From assembly GCF_037646345.1 (NCBI RefSeq), contig NZ_JBBEWR010000017.1, positions 29,242 through 93,241 on the forward strand: a stretch of 64,000 nucleotides of DNA. Direction: 5' to 3'. Numbering within the stretch: position 1 is the first letter of the stretch; each line of letters opens with the position of its first letter. Position numbers and translations under genes: made by a program. The notes beneath the pieces were generated by a model. It worked only from the letters and a program-made list of their open reading frames with translations. It searched no databases and was not told where the DNA came from. This document shows, in pieces, positions 1 to 8,245 of this stretch. The DNA is from Ascidiimonas aurantiaca (GTDB lineage Bacteria; Bacteroidota; Bacteroidia; Flavobacteriales; Flavobacteriaceae).

Positions 1-528
1 CTTAGAAAAAATAGCCTGTCCGGTTTTCTGGTTCTTTGTTTTGTACCTGATATAACGATAGGTATATTGGGAGAACATATCTTCCTTTTCATAATAAAAC
101 TCCTGAAGACAGAGAACATCAGGTGATTCTTTTCTGAGAAAATCCAGTATTTTGCCATCTATACCTTTCTCCGGTATCCATTCATAACGATTAAACAAAC
201 GTACATTATAACTCATTACTGAAAAAGCTCCGGGGTTTTCCTCAGAAACACTGCTGCCCACCGGTAATCTGTAAAAAGAAAGTATGTGGTTGTACCCTAA
301 CACAAGTATCACCAGCGACAGGAATAATTGCTTTTTAAGGCGCAGCAACCAATATATTAAAAACAGGATATTTACGAGAATGAGTATAGGAACTGTTAAA
401 CTGAATACCGAAAGGGAAGGAAAGCTTTTAGGAAATACAAAAGGCAGGGCATATGAAAAAAGTAATAGTGTGGCAAACGCTACGTTAACCAAAAAAACAA
501 TTTTGTTTAAAAACCCCAGATTTTTCAT
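1..528 (-). CDS. Endonuclease/exonuclease/phosphatase family protein (partial, N-terminal part)
   Basis: An uninterrupted reading frame runs from an ATG at 526-528 to the left edge of the window, so only the first 176 residues are present. The N-terminal third is hydrophobic with two or three predicted membrane segments. After that comes the stretch SVMSYNVRLFNRYEWIP and then VLCLQEFYYEKED, which are the metal-binding N and QE motifs that begin an EEP-fold (DNase I-like) domain. Flavobacterial proteins of this shape are inner-membrane anchored hydrolases of unknown substrate. The start lies 3 bases after the stop of the upstream rhomboid gene, so it is the last visible gene of the mutL-rhomboid operon. 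The family call is fairly sure; the substrate cannot be told. Confidence 0.85.
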   Translation of the reverse strand, partial: MKNLGFLNKIVFLVNVAFATLLLFSYALPFVFPKSFPSLSVFSLTVPILILVNILFLIYWLLRLKKQLFLSLVILVLGYNHILSFYRLPVGSSVSEENPGAFSVMSYNVRLFNRYEWIPEKGIDGKILDFLRKESPDVLCLQEFYYEKEDMFSQYTYRYIRYKTKNQKTGQAIFSK

Positions 529-531
529 GTA

Positions 532-1416
532 TTAATCTTTCCCTGCCTGAAACAGATAGTCTTTTTCTTCTTTAGACAGACTTTCATAACCACTCTTGCT
601 TATCTTATCCAGAATAGCATCTATTTTTTGTTGATGAATATCTTCGGAGCGCCTTTGCTGAGAATTTGCATAGGGGCGTGCCTCTGTTTTCACTTTTTTT
701 CTGTGCACGGTGCGCAGGGGTTTCTTTTTTGATGGTTTAAACCACCTGCCAAATGAGGCTACTGCATTACCAAACCAGGCACCAATATCTTTACCTTCAC
801 CTAGTTTTCTGGCATAAATATATCCCAAAAAAGCTCCTCCCAAATGGGCCAGGTGCCCCCCCGGGTTACTTATGGGGATCTGGATGAGATCTAGCAGAAC
901 AAAAAACACCCCTATGTACCATAGCTTTACGTTGAAGAAAATAATACGTACTTCCTGGTTGGGGATATAGGTACATACAAAAATGAGCACAGCCATAACA
1001 GCGGCCGAAGCGCCTATAAGGTAGGTATTGGTCTCCAGAAAAACAGGGAAAAGGTTATAACTTATCAGGAAAACCAGCCCGCCGGCCATAGCTCCTAAAA
1101 AATATACATTTAAAAACCTGCGGTTACCATAAAGATTTAAAAAGATCCTCCCGGAAAAATACAGGAGAATCATATTGAAGAGCACATGAAAGAATCCTCC
1201 GTGAAAAAAAGAATACGTAATCAGTGTCCACGGTTTTACCAGGAATTCCATAAAGTTGGTAGGCAGATGGAACCATTGTGATACTGTGTAATTGGAGAGT
1301 TTAAACAAAAACACAATGAGCCCGCTTAGTATATACACCAATGCGTTGATGAAAATTAGCTTTTCGGCAACCGAAAGCATTGCAAACCGATATCTTAAAT
1401 CATTTCTCACACTCAT
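532..1416 (-). CDS. Rhomboid family intramembrane serine protease (second of a tandem pair)
   Basis: Predicted 294-residue polytopic membrane protein. It has the rhomboid signature: HGGFFHVLFNM in an early helix, the catalytic serine motif GASA (Ser137) and the histidine of HLAHLGGAFLGY (His191). The C-terminal about 90 residues form a basic, soluble tail with KPSKKKPLRTVHRKK. I start it at the ATG at 1414-1416 because this gives the ATGA overlap with the stop of the preceding gene; an in-frame TTG three codons further upstream is less likely. Rhomboids cleave membrane-spanning substrates within the bilayer; the substrate here is unknown. It is translationally coupled to the other rhomboid, and both follow mutL. 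Confidence 0.92.
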   Translation of the reverse strand: MSVRNDLRYRFAMLSVAEKLIFINALVYILSGLIVFLFKLSNYTVSQWFHLPTNFMEFLVKPWTLITYSFFHGGFFHVLFNMILLYFSGRIFLNLYGNRRFLNVYFLGAMAGGLVFLISYNLFPVFLETNTYLIGASAAVMAVLIFVCTYIPNQEVRIIFFNVKLWYIGVFFVLLDLIQIPISNPGGHLAHLGGAFLGYIYARKLGEGKDIGAWFGNAVASFGRWFKPSKKKPLRTVHRKKVKTEARPYANSQQRRSEDIHQQKIDAILDKISKSGYESLSKEEKDYLFQAGKD

Positions 1417-2138
1417 AGATCCCAACGGTTATTTTTAAACTGGCTCTTTTTCCAGTACCACATCATAATAAATCCAAAAAGGGCACCCCCTACATGCGCA
1501 AAATGCGCTATCCCGGACCCGAAAATAGAATATCCTGTTACTCCGGAAAACAGATCTAAACCTATCAATACCGGTATAAAGTACTTAGCTTTGATAGGGA
1601 ACGGTATAAAAATAAGAAAGAGTTCTGAATTGGGAAACATCATGGCAAATGCTACCAATATACCATATATGGCTCCCGAAGCTCCTACTGCCGGTACATT
1701 ATACGCTTCATACATAGAAACGAGATCGGCCCGCATATACCTGGTAGGAGTATTTAAAAACTCATTAATAGCAGCGTCTGAAACTCCCGAATTTATAAGT
1801 TGCTGATAGCCCTCATTAAAATAATAATAATTTACCCCGGTATGAATAAGTGCTGCCCCTAATCCTGCCGAAAGATAAAAGAAAAGGAACTTGTTACGCC
1901 CCCACATTTGTTCGAGCGGAGCACCAAAGGCCCATAAAGCATACATATTGAAAAGAATATGCATAAAACCACCGTGCATAAACATGTGCGAAGCTATTTG
2001 CCATAAGGCAAAATTCTCATTTTTGGGAAACCAAAGCGAGAATAATTGATACATGTACTCTCCATAGATCTGAGTGGCTATGAAAAAAAGTATATTTATG
2101 ATAAGTATGTGCTTTACAGCATCTGTTAATTTAAGCAT
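1413..2138 (-). CDS. Rhomboid family intramembrane serine protease (first of a tandem pair)
   Basis: A 241-residue polytopic membrane protein. HMFMHGGFMHILFNMYALW at residues 51-69, the catalytic motif GASG with Ser154, and HFAHVGGALFGF with His215 are the conserved rhomboid elements. A roughly 45-residue insertion, rich in Tyr and Asn, separates the GLGAALIHTG helix from the catalytic serine helix. The start codon directly follows the mutL stop codon with no gap, and its end overlaps the next rhomboid by ATGA. The two neighbours are paralogues but differ in length and tail, so they probably have different substrates. Confidence 0.93.
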   Translation of the reverse strand: MLKLTDAVKHILIINILFFIATQIYGEYMYQLFSLWFPKNENFALWQIASHMFMHGGFMHILFNMYALWAFGAPLEQMWGRNKFLFFYLSAGLGAALIHTGVNYYYFNEGYQQLINSGVSDAAINEFLNTPTRYMRADLVSMYEAYNVPAVGASGAIYGILVAFAMMFPNSELFLIFIPFPIKAKYFIPVLIGLDLFSGVTGYSIFGSGIAHFAHVGGALFGFIMMWYWKKSQFKNNRWDL

Positions 2139-4007
2139 CTACATAAATTTTTTATCCAGTTCATCTATGGTAATGGTTGTATAAACTGGTTTTTTAAAAG
2201 GCGACAAACCCGGTTCTTTACAGGCAAAAAGATTGTTTACTAATGCCTCCTGAGAGGCCTGCTCTAAAAGCTCTCCTGTTTTTACGGCCATTGATTTGCT
2301 AAGTGTTTTAGCGAGGGTATCTATCTGGGAAAAACCACCATCAGGTACTTCGTTTTTTAGATCTGTCAATAACCCTTCCAGAATAACAGATACATCACTT
2401 TCATTAATATTCGTGGGTATCCCTGTTATTTCAACAGATTCTTCATTTATTATTGAAAAAGCAAAACCGGTATATTCCAGGCTCTGTTTTACTTCTTTTA
2501 GCAAGGTCATATCGGTTTTGGAGAACGATACGGTAAGTGGAAAAAGCAACTGTTGGCTCAAGGCTTCTTTTACAGTTATATTTTTAAGGTATTGTTCATA
2601 CAATACACGTTGATGCGCACGATTTTGATCAATAGCTACTATTCCCGATTTAATGGTAGTGATAATATATTTGCGATGTAACTGAAAGGTGGGTGTTATT
2701 TGAACCGATGTAGTACTTTCATCAAACAGGTCTCCCGAGACCTCTTCTGATTCAAATTCTACTGAGCTAAAACCGGATGCTCCTGCTGTATCTGTATTGA
2801 GGGTTACATAAAGACTCTCCCAGTTACCTGCTGACTCTTTTTTAAAACTTCTTCCCGAGGGTATGGAAGAGCGCCTTTCTTTACGGTCTTCACCCTCTGC
2901 AAAAGGATTAAAATTCCTATCAACCTCTATGGAAGGTACACTGGCCTCTTTATCTTTGTATCTATAAGGCGTATCGAGGTTGGCATCTCTTTCAAAATCA
3001 AGTACGGGTGTCACGTTAAACTGCCCCAGGCTATGTTTGACCGTAGCTTTTAAAATAGCATAAATAGTATGCTCATCATCAAATTTAATCTCGGTTTTTG
3101 TAGGATGAATGTTAATATCAACTGATTTAGGATCTACCTCCAGGTATAAATAATAGGGCGGATAGTTCTGGTCTTTAATAAGCCCTTCATAAGCTGCCAT
3201 GAGTGCGTGGTGAAGATACGGGCTTTTAATGAAGCGGTTGTTTACAAAGAAAAATTGCTCACCTCTGCTCTTTCTTGCAAATTGCGGTTTTCCTATAAAG
3301 CCTTGTATGGTGACCACTTCGGTTTCTTCATTTACAGGCACCAGTTTTTCATTGGTCTTACTCCCGAAAACATGTACAATACGTTGGCGCAAATTGGAAA
3401 TAGGGAGATCAAACAGCTCATTTCCGTTATGGTACATTTCAAAATGTGTTGAAGGGTGTGCCAGGGCTACTCTTTGAAATTCATCGATGATATGACGCAA
3501 CTCTACTGTATCTGATTTTAAAAAATTTCTACGAGCAGGGATGTTAAAAAAAAGGTTTTTTACCGCAACTGAGGTGCCTACCGGTGTTACTACCGGTTCC
3601 TGAGCAATTACTTTACTGCCTTCTATTCGCAAGCGTGTACCCAGATCCTGAGAATCTGGTTGCCGGGTATTCATTTCTACATGGGCTATGGCCGCTATGG
3701 AAGCCAATGCTTCTCCTCTGAACCCTTTGGTATGTATTTGAAAAAGATCTTCAGCCAAACGTATTTTGGAAGTGGCATGCCTTTCAAAACTAAGCCGGGC
3801 ATCTGTAACACTCATACCCAAGCCATTATCAATTACCTGTACCAGCGTTTTTCCACCATCTTTTACGATAAGTTTGATAGCGGTAGCGTTGGCATCTATG
3901 GCATTCTCAAGCAATTCTTTCACAACTGACGCAGGCCGCTGTACTACCTCTCCTGCGGCAATTTGGTTTGCCACATGGTCGGGTAAAAGCTGAATGATAT
4001 CTGACAT
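2139..4007 (-). CDS. mutL: DNA mismatch repair protein MutL
   Basis: 622 residues. The N-terminal GHKL ATPase domain is intact: ELLENAIDANA, DNGLGM, and GFRGEAL are all present, followed by the transducer domain with the PTKTEIKF motif. MutL couples MutS mismatch recognition to strand incision and excision. The C-terminal dimerisation domain begins after an acidic linker (about residues 345-445). Where endonuclease-type MutL has DQHA(x)2E(x)4E this protein has DQNRAHQRVLYE (460-471), and the CPHGRP-type motif is replaced by SPFKKP (602-607), so the nuclease site looks degenerate. Its ATG shares one base with the upstream stop (TAATG), showing translational coupling. Identification is certain; the loss of nuclease activity is inferred. 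Confidence 0.97.
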   Translation of the reverse strand: MSDIIQLLPDHVANQIAAGEVVQRPASVVKELLENAIDANATAIKLIVKDGGKTLVQVIDNGLGMSVTDARLSFERHATSKIRLAEDLFQIHTKGFRGEALASIAAIAHVEMNTRQPDSQDLGTRLRIEGSKVIAQEPVVTPVGTSVAVKNLFFNIPARRNFLKSDTVELRHIIDEFQRVALAHPSTHFEMYHNGNELFDLPISNLRQRIVHVFGSKTNEKLVPVNEETEVVTIQGFIGKPQFARKSRGEQFFFVNNRFIKSPYLHHALMAAYEGLIKDQNYPPYYLYLEVDPKSVDINIHPTKTEIKFDDEHTIYAILKATVKHSLGQFNVTPVLDFERDANLDTPYRYKDKEASVPSIEVDRNFNPFAEGEDRKERRSSIPSGRSFKKESAGNWESLYVTLNTDTAGASGFSSVEFESEEVSGDLFDESTTSVQITPTFQLHRKYIITTIKSGIVAIDQNRAHQRVLYEQYLKNITVKEALSQQLLFPLTVSFSKTDMTLLKEVKQSLEYTGFAFSIINEESVEITGIPTNINESDVSVILEGLLTDLKNEVPDGGFSQIDTLAKTLSKSMAVKTGELLEQASQEALVNNLFACKEPGLSPFKKPVYTTITIDELDKKFM

Positions 4008-4300
4008 TAAAAAAGTTTGTCTAAGTTAATGTATTTAAGTGCGGCAAGAGCAAACATAAGCAGGAAAGCCAATATGACGTAAAAACGAATACGGCTGTCT
4101 TTATCTGCTTTTGAATTTCGGGCAGATTTCCAGTCTTCTCGATAACTCTTTTTACGATACCCTCTAAAATAGTCCTCATCCTGCCTTATATCTTTTTTCT
4201 GCATGAGATTTTCCAACCGTTCTTTTCTTTCGTTATAATAACGAGGAGTATAATTAAACGTTTTATTGCCTTGTTGTCTAAAAAGAGTTGGAAGTTTCAT
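4007..4300 (-). CDS. Small C-tail-anchored membrane protein of unknown function
   Basis: 97 residues: a strongly basic, charged N-terminal region (about residues 1-72, many Arg, Lys, Tyr) followed by one hydrophobic segment, FYVILAFLLMFALAALKYI, and a short C-terminus. It resembles the small protein found upstream of mutL in many Flavobacteriia that databases have sometimes named riboflavin synthase subunit beta; it shows no lumazine synthase features, and the real ribH lies next door at 4515-5000. A TAnnTTTG promoter box just upstream (4319-4326) makes it the probable first gene of the mutL operon. No function can be assigned. Confidence 0.8.
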   Translation of the reverse strand: MKLPTLFRQQGNKTFNYTPRYYNERKERLENLMQKKDIRQDEDYFRGYRKKSYREDWKSARNSKADKDSRIRFYVILAFLLMFALAALKYINLDKLF

Positions 4301-4318
4301 GACGCTCTGATATTAATT

Positions 4319-4326
4319 CAAAATTA
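4319..4326 (-). promoter_or_regulatory. Bacteroidota -7 promoter box (TAATTTTG) of the mutL operon
   Basis: Perfect match to the Bacteroidota -7 consensus TAnnTTTG on the minus strand, 18 bases before the ATG of the 97-residue membrane protein gene. No clear -33 TTG was seen. The strand and distance fit transcription of the operon that includes mutL and the rhomboids. Confidence 0.5.
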
Positions 4327-4514
4327 CTTAAAATAGCAGATATAGCCGTTTTACATGCCTTAAAAAATGTTAACAAAACAGTAATTAAGTAGTTTTTTGA
4401 GGTAGGAACTTAAAGGTTTTCCTGTAGCAAAGCTTACTATATCTCTTTATTTGCAAAAATTATCAAAAACAATGCCACGAGCTAATCAGAAGCCTTGTAA
4501 TACACTTATCAGAG

Positions 4515-5000
4515 TTATTTTTTGCCTAAAACGGCCATTTTTATGGCTGCGATAGCTGCTTCGGTACCTTTGTTACCATGCTTTCCGCCACTTCTATCAA
4601 TGGCTTGTTGTAACGTATTATCGGTTAGTACACAGAAAATTACAGGTACTTTTCCTGTAACATTTACGTCTTTAATACCCTGTGCAACGGCCTCACAAAC
4701 AAAGTCAAAATGGCGGGTTTCTCCCTGTATTACACTTCCAATGGCAATAACGGCATCTGGTTGGTGCTTCTCAATTATTTTTCTACACCCGAAAACGAGT
4801 TCAAAACTTCCGGGAACGTCCCACCGGATAATTGTATTTGCTTCGGCTCCACAATCTGTTAAGGTATCTATGGCACCTTTACACAATGCTTCAGTAATAT
4901 TCGAGTTCCATTCAGATACCACGATCCCAAAACGCAAACCGCGCGCACTGGGAATGGTAGATTTATCGTATGCCGAGAGATTTTTGTTTTCGGTGGCCAT
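4515..5000 (-). CDS. ribH: 6,7-dimethyl-8-ribityllumazine synthase
   Basis: 161 residues, the usual family length. Lumazine synthase condenses 5-amino-6-ribitylaminouracil with dihydroxybutanone phosphate in the penultimate step of riboflavin synthesis and forms cytoplasmic shells. Visible motifs are SEWNSNIT (29-36) near the substrate pocket, WDVPGSFE (60-67), GSVIQGETRHFDFVC (88-102) with the probable catalytic His97, and KHGNKGTEA near the C-terminus. The ATG shares a base with the stop of the upstream TPR gene, so the two are co-transcribed. No other rib genes are in the window. The roughly 215-base gap downstream (4301-4514) holds no gene, tRNA or clear hairpin. Confidence 0.98.
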   Translation of the reverse strand: MATENKNLSAYDKSTIPSARGLRFGIVVSEWNSNITEALCKGAIDTLTDCGAEANTIIRWDVPGSFELVFGCRKIIEKHQPDAVIAIGSVIQGETRHFDFVCEAVAQGIKDVNVTGKVPVIFCVLTDNTLQQAIDRSGGKHGNKGTEAAIAAIKMAVLGKK

Positions 5001-5764
5001 TATTTCATGTTTTCCACTTTACCGATATAGGTATCTATACCGTTTGCCTGCGGGCTGGAAGGAAACTCTTCTTTAATACGGGTGAAGTAGGTATGTGCCT
5101 TTTTATAATCTGAAAGGCTCATAGCCGTAAGGGCGGCTTTCATTAAATATCTGGGAATCACGAAATCATTTGTTCCTCTTTTAAAAGCCTGCTCGTAATA
5201 ACTAAGGGCCTCTTCCGGCTGGTTCAGTTGATTAAACGCATCTCCTATACCGCCTTTTGCAATGGGGCCCAGCATAGCATCATCTGAAGAAAACTCTTGA
5301 AGGTGCTCAATAGCTTTATCATATTTTCCTGTATTGAGATAAGCCATACCTGCACTGTAATGTGCCAGATTCGCAGCATCGGTACCTCCATAAATATCAA
5401 TTATATCAAGCAAACCGTATTTGCCTTCTGCCCCGGTAAGTGCCAGGTTGTAAAGAGAATCACTATCTGCCGTATTAAGTGCTTTTTCAAAATATTGCTG
5501 TGCGAAGTACAGCTCATTGGAAGCCTCTACTTCTTTAGGTTTTACTATAAATTCATTATATCCCAAATATCCTAGTACACCAACAGCTATAACGGCAATG
5601 AAGCCAATAATATATTTTTGGTTTCTGGCTACCCACTCTTCTGTTTTAGAGGCGCTTTCGTCTAGCGTGCTAAATACTTCAGCAGTGGTACTTTCCTTTT
5701 GCTCCTGCTGCTCTCTTTCCTGCTTTCCGACGGGTTTATTACCTCTTCTTTTATACGTTGCCAT
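5000..5764 (-). CDS. TPR-containing inner membrane protein (YfgM-like layout)
   Basis: 254 residues. A basic cytoplasmic N-terminus (KRRGNKPVGKQEREQQEQKE) is followed by one membrane helix at about 51-70 (IIGFIAVIAVGVLGYLGYNEF), then a periplasmic helical region with tetratricopeptide repeats from about residue 130, for example AHYSAGMAYLNTGKYDKAIEHL and GDAFNQLNQPEEALSYYEQAF. The layout resembles YfgM/YbgF-type proteins that assist periplasmic protein folding or envelope assembly, but the exact role is not known. It precedes ribH with a one-base overlap and has its own promoter box at 5784-5791. Confidence 0.85.
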   Translation of the reverse strand: MATYKRRGNKPVGKQEREQQEQKESTTAEVFSTLDESASKTEEWVARNQKYIIGFIAVIAVGVLGYLGYNEFIVKPKEVEASNELYFAQQYFEKALNTADSDSLYNLALTGAEGKYGLLDIIDIYGGTDAANLAHYSAGMAYLNTGKYDKAIEHLQEFSSDDAMLGPIAKGGIGDAFNQLNQPEEALSYYEQAFKRGTNDFVIPRYLMKAALTAMSLSDYKKAHTYFTRIKEEFPSSPQANGIDTYIGKVENMK

Positions 5765-5783
5765 AGTTGTCTGTTTGTGCCCG

Positions 5784-5791
5784 CAAAAATA
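5784..5791 (-). promoter_or_regulatory. -7 promoter box (TATTTTTG) of the TPR-ribH operon
   Basis: Perfect TAnnTTTG match on the minus strand, 19 bases before the ATG of the TPR membrane protein. No -33 TTG at a good distance was seen. Confidence 0.5.
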
Positions 5792-5897
5792 AAATATTAT
5801 TTGAAAAGGAAAAGGCTATTCTTTTGATAAATTTCAATAATTTGCGATAATTTTCATATATAGTTTCTATAAACCGTTTCATCTGTTTTTTCAAGTA

Positions 5898-6977
5898 ATG
5901 TTTTTAAAAAAACTCTCACTGGTCAATTATAAAAGCTTTGCTTCAAAATCATTTGATTTTGACAAGAAGATCAACTGTCTGGTGGGAAACAACGGCGTAG
6001 GGAAAACAAACATACTGGATGCTATTTATACTCTTTCTTTTGGGAAAAGTTACTTTAATCCTGTTTCCTCACAAAATATCAAACACGGAGAGCCTTTTTA
6101 TGTGATTGATGGGGCATTTGAAAGGTCCGGACAGGAAGAACGCATTATATGCAGCCTGAAAAAAGGCCAGAAAAAAATAATAAAGCGTAATGGGAAAGCT
6201 TATGAAAAGTTATCTGAACATGTAGGTTTTATTCCGGTGGTCATTGTTTCACCGGCCGATCGCGATCTGATTATTGACGGCAGTGAGACCCGCAGGCGTT
6301 TTATCGATAGTGTTATTTCACAATCAGACAAAGCGTATCTAAACGATCTGGTGCGCTACCATAAGGTTCTATCGCAACGCAATTCACTTCTCAAGTATTT
6401 TGCTTTAAATAATACTTTTGATGCTACTACTCTTGGAGTGTATAATGAGCAGATGGATGCCCTGGGAAACCAGATATATAATACCAGAAAAGCATTTTTA
6501 GAGAGTTTTGCACCGGTTTTTCAGGAACGCTACAGCGCTATTTCAGGCGAACATGAAACGGTCTCGGTGTCATATGAAAGTCAGTTAAAGACCGCTCCGT
6601 TATCAGAACTTTTAGTACAATCCCTCTCTAAAGACAGGGCTCTGCAATACACCAGTCAGGGTATTCACAAGGACGACCTTCTTTTTACCATTAACGGGTA
6701 TCCAATAAAAAAGTTTGGCAGCCAGGGACAACAAAAATCGTATCTTATTGCTTTAAAACTTGCGCAGTTTGATTTTGTAAAAGAAAAAGCAGGATTTGCC
6801 CCTATCCTTTTGCTCGATGATATTTTTGATAAACTTGATGAAAACCGGGTAGCGCAGATCATTAAACTGGTAGATGATTCAAATTACGGGCAGTTGTTTA
6901 TAAGTGACACCCATGCAGACCGTACGGAAGCAGTAGTAAAAAAAATACATCAAACCTATACCATATTTCACTTATGA
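5898..6977 (+). CDS. recF: DNA replication/repair protein RecF
   Basis: 359 residues, typical for RecF. It is an SMC-like ATPase that helps load RecA at single-strand gaps. The Walker A motif GNNGVGKTN is at residues 30-38, the ABC signature FGSQGQQKS near residue 275, and the Walker B ILLLDDIFDKLD near residue 305 with the D-loop aspartate following. The segment VSPADRDLIIDGSETRRRFID is also characteristic of RecF. It overlaps the next gene by ATGA, starting a three-gene set with a lipoprotein and a DciA-like protein. The recF-DciA-like pairing is common in Bacteroidota. Confidence 0.97.
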   Translation: MFLKKLSLVNYKSFASKSFDFDKKINCLVGNNGVGKTNILDAIYTLSFGKSYFNPVSSQNIKHGEPFYVIDGAFERSGQEERIICSLKKGQKKIIKRNGKAYEKLSEHVGFIPVVIVSPADRDLIIDGSETRRRFIDSVISQSDKAYLNDLVRYHKVLSQRNSLLKYFALNNTFDATTLGVYNEQMDALGNQIYNTRKAFLESFAPVFQERYSAISGEHETVSVSYESQLKTAPLSELLVQSLSKDRALQYTSQGIHKDDLLFTINGYPIKKFGSQGQQKSYLIALKLAQFDFVKEKAGFAPILLLDDIFDKLDENRVAQIIKLVDDSNYGQLFISDTHADRTEAVVKKIHQTYTIFHL

Positions 6978-7399
6978 AAAAAGTCTTTGTCATTGCATTG
7001 GTAAGCATAATACTTGCCGGATGCCGGAATAACCCAAAGGAGCACATCAGGGAGTTATCAGGCTACTGGGAGATCCAAAAAGTTCAGCTCCCTGACGGCT
7101 CTGTAAAAGAATATACCGTGAACACGAATATAGATTATTTTGAACTGCTAAATGACAGTGTGGGCTATCGAAAAAAAATGCAGCCTACACTTACCGGAAA
7201 CTTCTATACTACAGATGATACTGAAAATTTTAAATTGACCTCAGATGCTGAAAACGGTTTACAGATTCATTATAAAACCCTGTTAGATAAATGGACCGAA
7301 ACTATAATAAAACTTAACGAGAAAGAACTGGTAGTTGTAAATGCAGCCGGTATTACTTACTATTACCAACGTTTTGAAAAAATTAATATAACTCCATAA
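6974..7399 (+). CDS. Lipocalin-like lipoprotein of unknown function
   Basis: 141 residues. The N-terminus MKKVFVIALVSIILAGCR is a lipoprotein signal with lipobox LAGC. The mature part starts with LSGYWEIQKVQLPDGS, a pattern seen in small beta-barrel lipocalin-like domains of Bacteroidota, and is otherwise rich in short beta-strand-like segments. The start overlaps the recF stop (ATGA) and the stop overlaps the following start (TAATG), so it is translated with its neighbours, although nothing in the sequence suggests a DNA-repair role. Confidence 0.82.
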   Translation: MKKVFVIALVSIILAGCRNNPKEHIRELSGYWEIQKVQLPDGSVKEYTVNTNIDYFELLNDSVGYRKKMQPTLTGNFYTTDDTENFKLTSDAENGLQIHYKTLLDKWTETIIKLNEKELVVVNAAGITYYYQRFEKINITP

Positions 7400-7695
7400 T
7401 GCCCATTAGAAAAAGCGAACATATGTCTCTTGGAGAAGCGCTTCAAAGTTTCATTAAGGAAAACGGCCTTCAAAAAGGCATGGACCAAATTGACGTGAAA
7501 GAAGCGTGGAAACAACTTATGGGCAATACGGTTCACAATTATGTAAAGGACCTTACTTTTAGAAATGAAACGCTGTACGTTACACTTACCTCATCGGTAT
7601 TAAGGGAAGAGTTGAGTTACGGAAAGGAAAAAATTATAAAAATGGTAAACGAAGAACTGGGAAGGGATCTCATCAGGAAAATTGTCTTTTTATAA
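7399..7695 (+). CDS. DUF721 (DciA-like) family protein
   Basis: 98 residues. The pattern VKEAWKQLMGNTVHNYVKDLTFRNETLYVTLTSSVLREEL followed by LINxELG-like KMVNEELGRDLIRKIVFL is the DUF721 fold: a short protein ending in a KH-like beta-alpha-beta unit. In other bacteria DciA proteins of this family interact with the replicative helicase DnaB to aid its loading. The position directly behind recF suits a replication or repair role. Short proteins in Bacteroidota lack the long N-terminal extension of proteobacterial DciA, so functional equivalence is an inference. Confidence 0.88.
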   Translation: MPIRKSEHMSLGEALQSFIKENGLQKGMDQIDVKEAWKQLMGNTVHNYVKDLTFRNETLYVTLTSSVLREELSYGKEKIIKMVNEELGRDLIRKIVFL

Positions 7696-7729
7696 AATCG
7701 TTTTATTTTCAGGAAAATGGAAAACAAAA

Positions 7730-7750
7730 AGGGAGCGTAATACGCTCCCT
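7730..7750. terminator. Bidirectional intrinsic terminator between the recF set and ndk
   Basis: A perfect inverted repeat, GGGAGCGTA and TACGCTCCC (7731-7739 and 7741-7749), lies between converging genes. An A-rich tract to the left and a T-tract to the right let it work in both directions. Confidence 0.85.
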
Positions 7751-7773
7751 GATACTTTTTCTAAAGCTTGACT

Positions 7774-8193
7774 TTAATATATTTCTCTTCCCGAAAAATG
7801 AAAAGCACCTTCAATAGCGGCATTCTCATCACTATCCGAACCATGTACTGCGTTCTCACCAATAGAGGTAGCATATAATTTACGTATAGTACCTTCGGCA
7901 GCTTCAGCAGGGTTGGTAGCACCTATCAGGGTCCTAAAATCTTCTACTGCATTTTCTTTCTCAAGAATAGCAGCCACAATAGGGCCTCGTGTCATAAAGG
8001 TCACTAATTCACCAAAGAAAGGGCGTTCTTTATGAATTGCATAAAACGCTTCTGCATCTCTTTTGCTTAACTGTGTGTATTTCATAGCTACGATCTTGAA
8101 ACCGGCAGATGTTATTTTTTCAAGTATTGCACCGATATGTCCGTTTTCAACAGCATCCGGCTTGATCATGGTAAATGTTCTGTTTGTTGCCAT
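7774..8193 (-). CDS. ndk: Nucleoside-diphosphate kinase
   Basis: 139 residues, the normal length. It transfers the gamma phosphate of ATP to nucleoside diphosphates through a phosphohistidine. The N-terminus has TMIKPDAVENGHIG, and the active-site histidine is His117 in NAVHGSDSDENA. ERPFFGELVTFMTRGP is the Kpn-loop region. It stands alone with its own promoter and a terminator shared with the convergent recF set. Confidence 0.98.
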   Translation of the reverse strand: MATNRTFTMIKPDAVENGHIGAILEKITSAGFKIVAMKYTQLSKRDAEAFYAIHKERPFFGELVTFMTRGPIVAAILEKENAVEDFRTLIGATNPAEAAEGTIRKLYATSIGENAVHGSDSDENAAIEGAFHFSGREIY

Positions 8194-8212
8194 TAGTCTT
8201 TTAAAATTTGCG

Positions 8213-8220
8213 CAAAAGTA
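8213..8220 (-). promoter_or_regulatory. -7 promoter box (TACTTTTG) of ndk with a -33 TTG
   Basis: Perfect TAnnTTTG match on the minus strand, 19 bases upstream of the ndk ATG. A TTG lies 19 bases further upstream, matching the -33 element of Bacteroidota sigma-ABfr promoters. This is one of the two best promoters seen in the window. Confidence 0.65.
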
Positions 8221-8245
8221 AGGCTTTTACTGATAAAAACAAGGG

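Noticed and set aside
284..535. 83-residue plus-strand ORF at the left edge
   Set aside because: Shadow of the minus-strand EEP-family gene, which has the clear metal-binding motifs.
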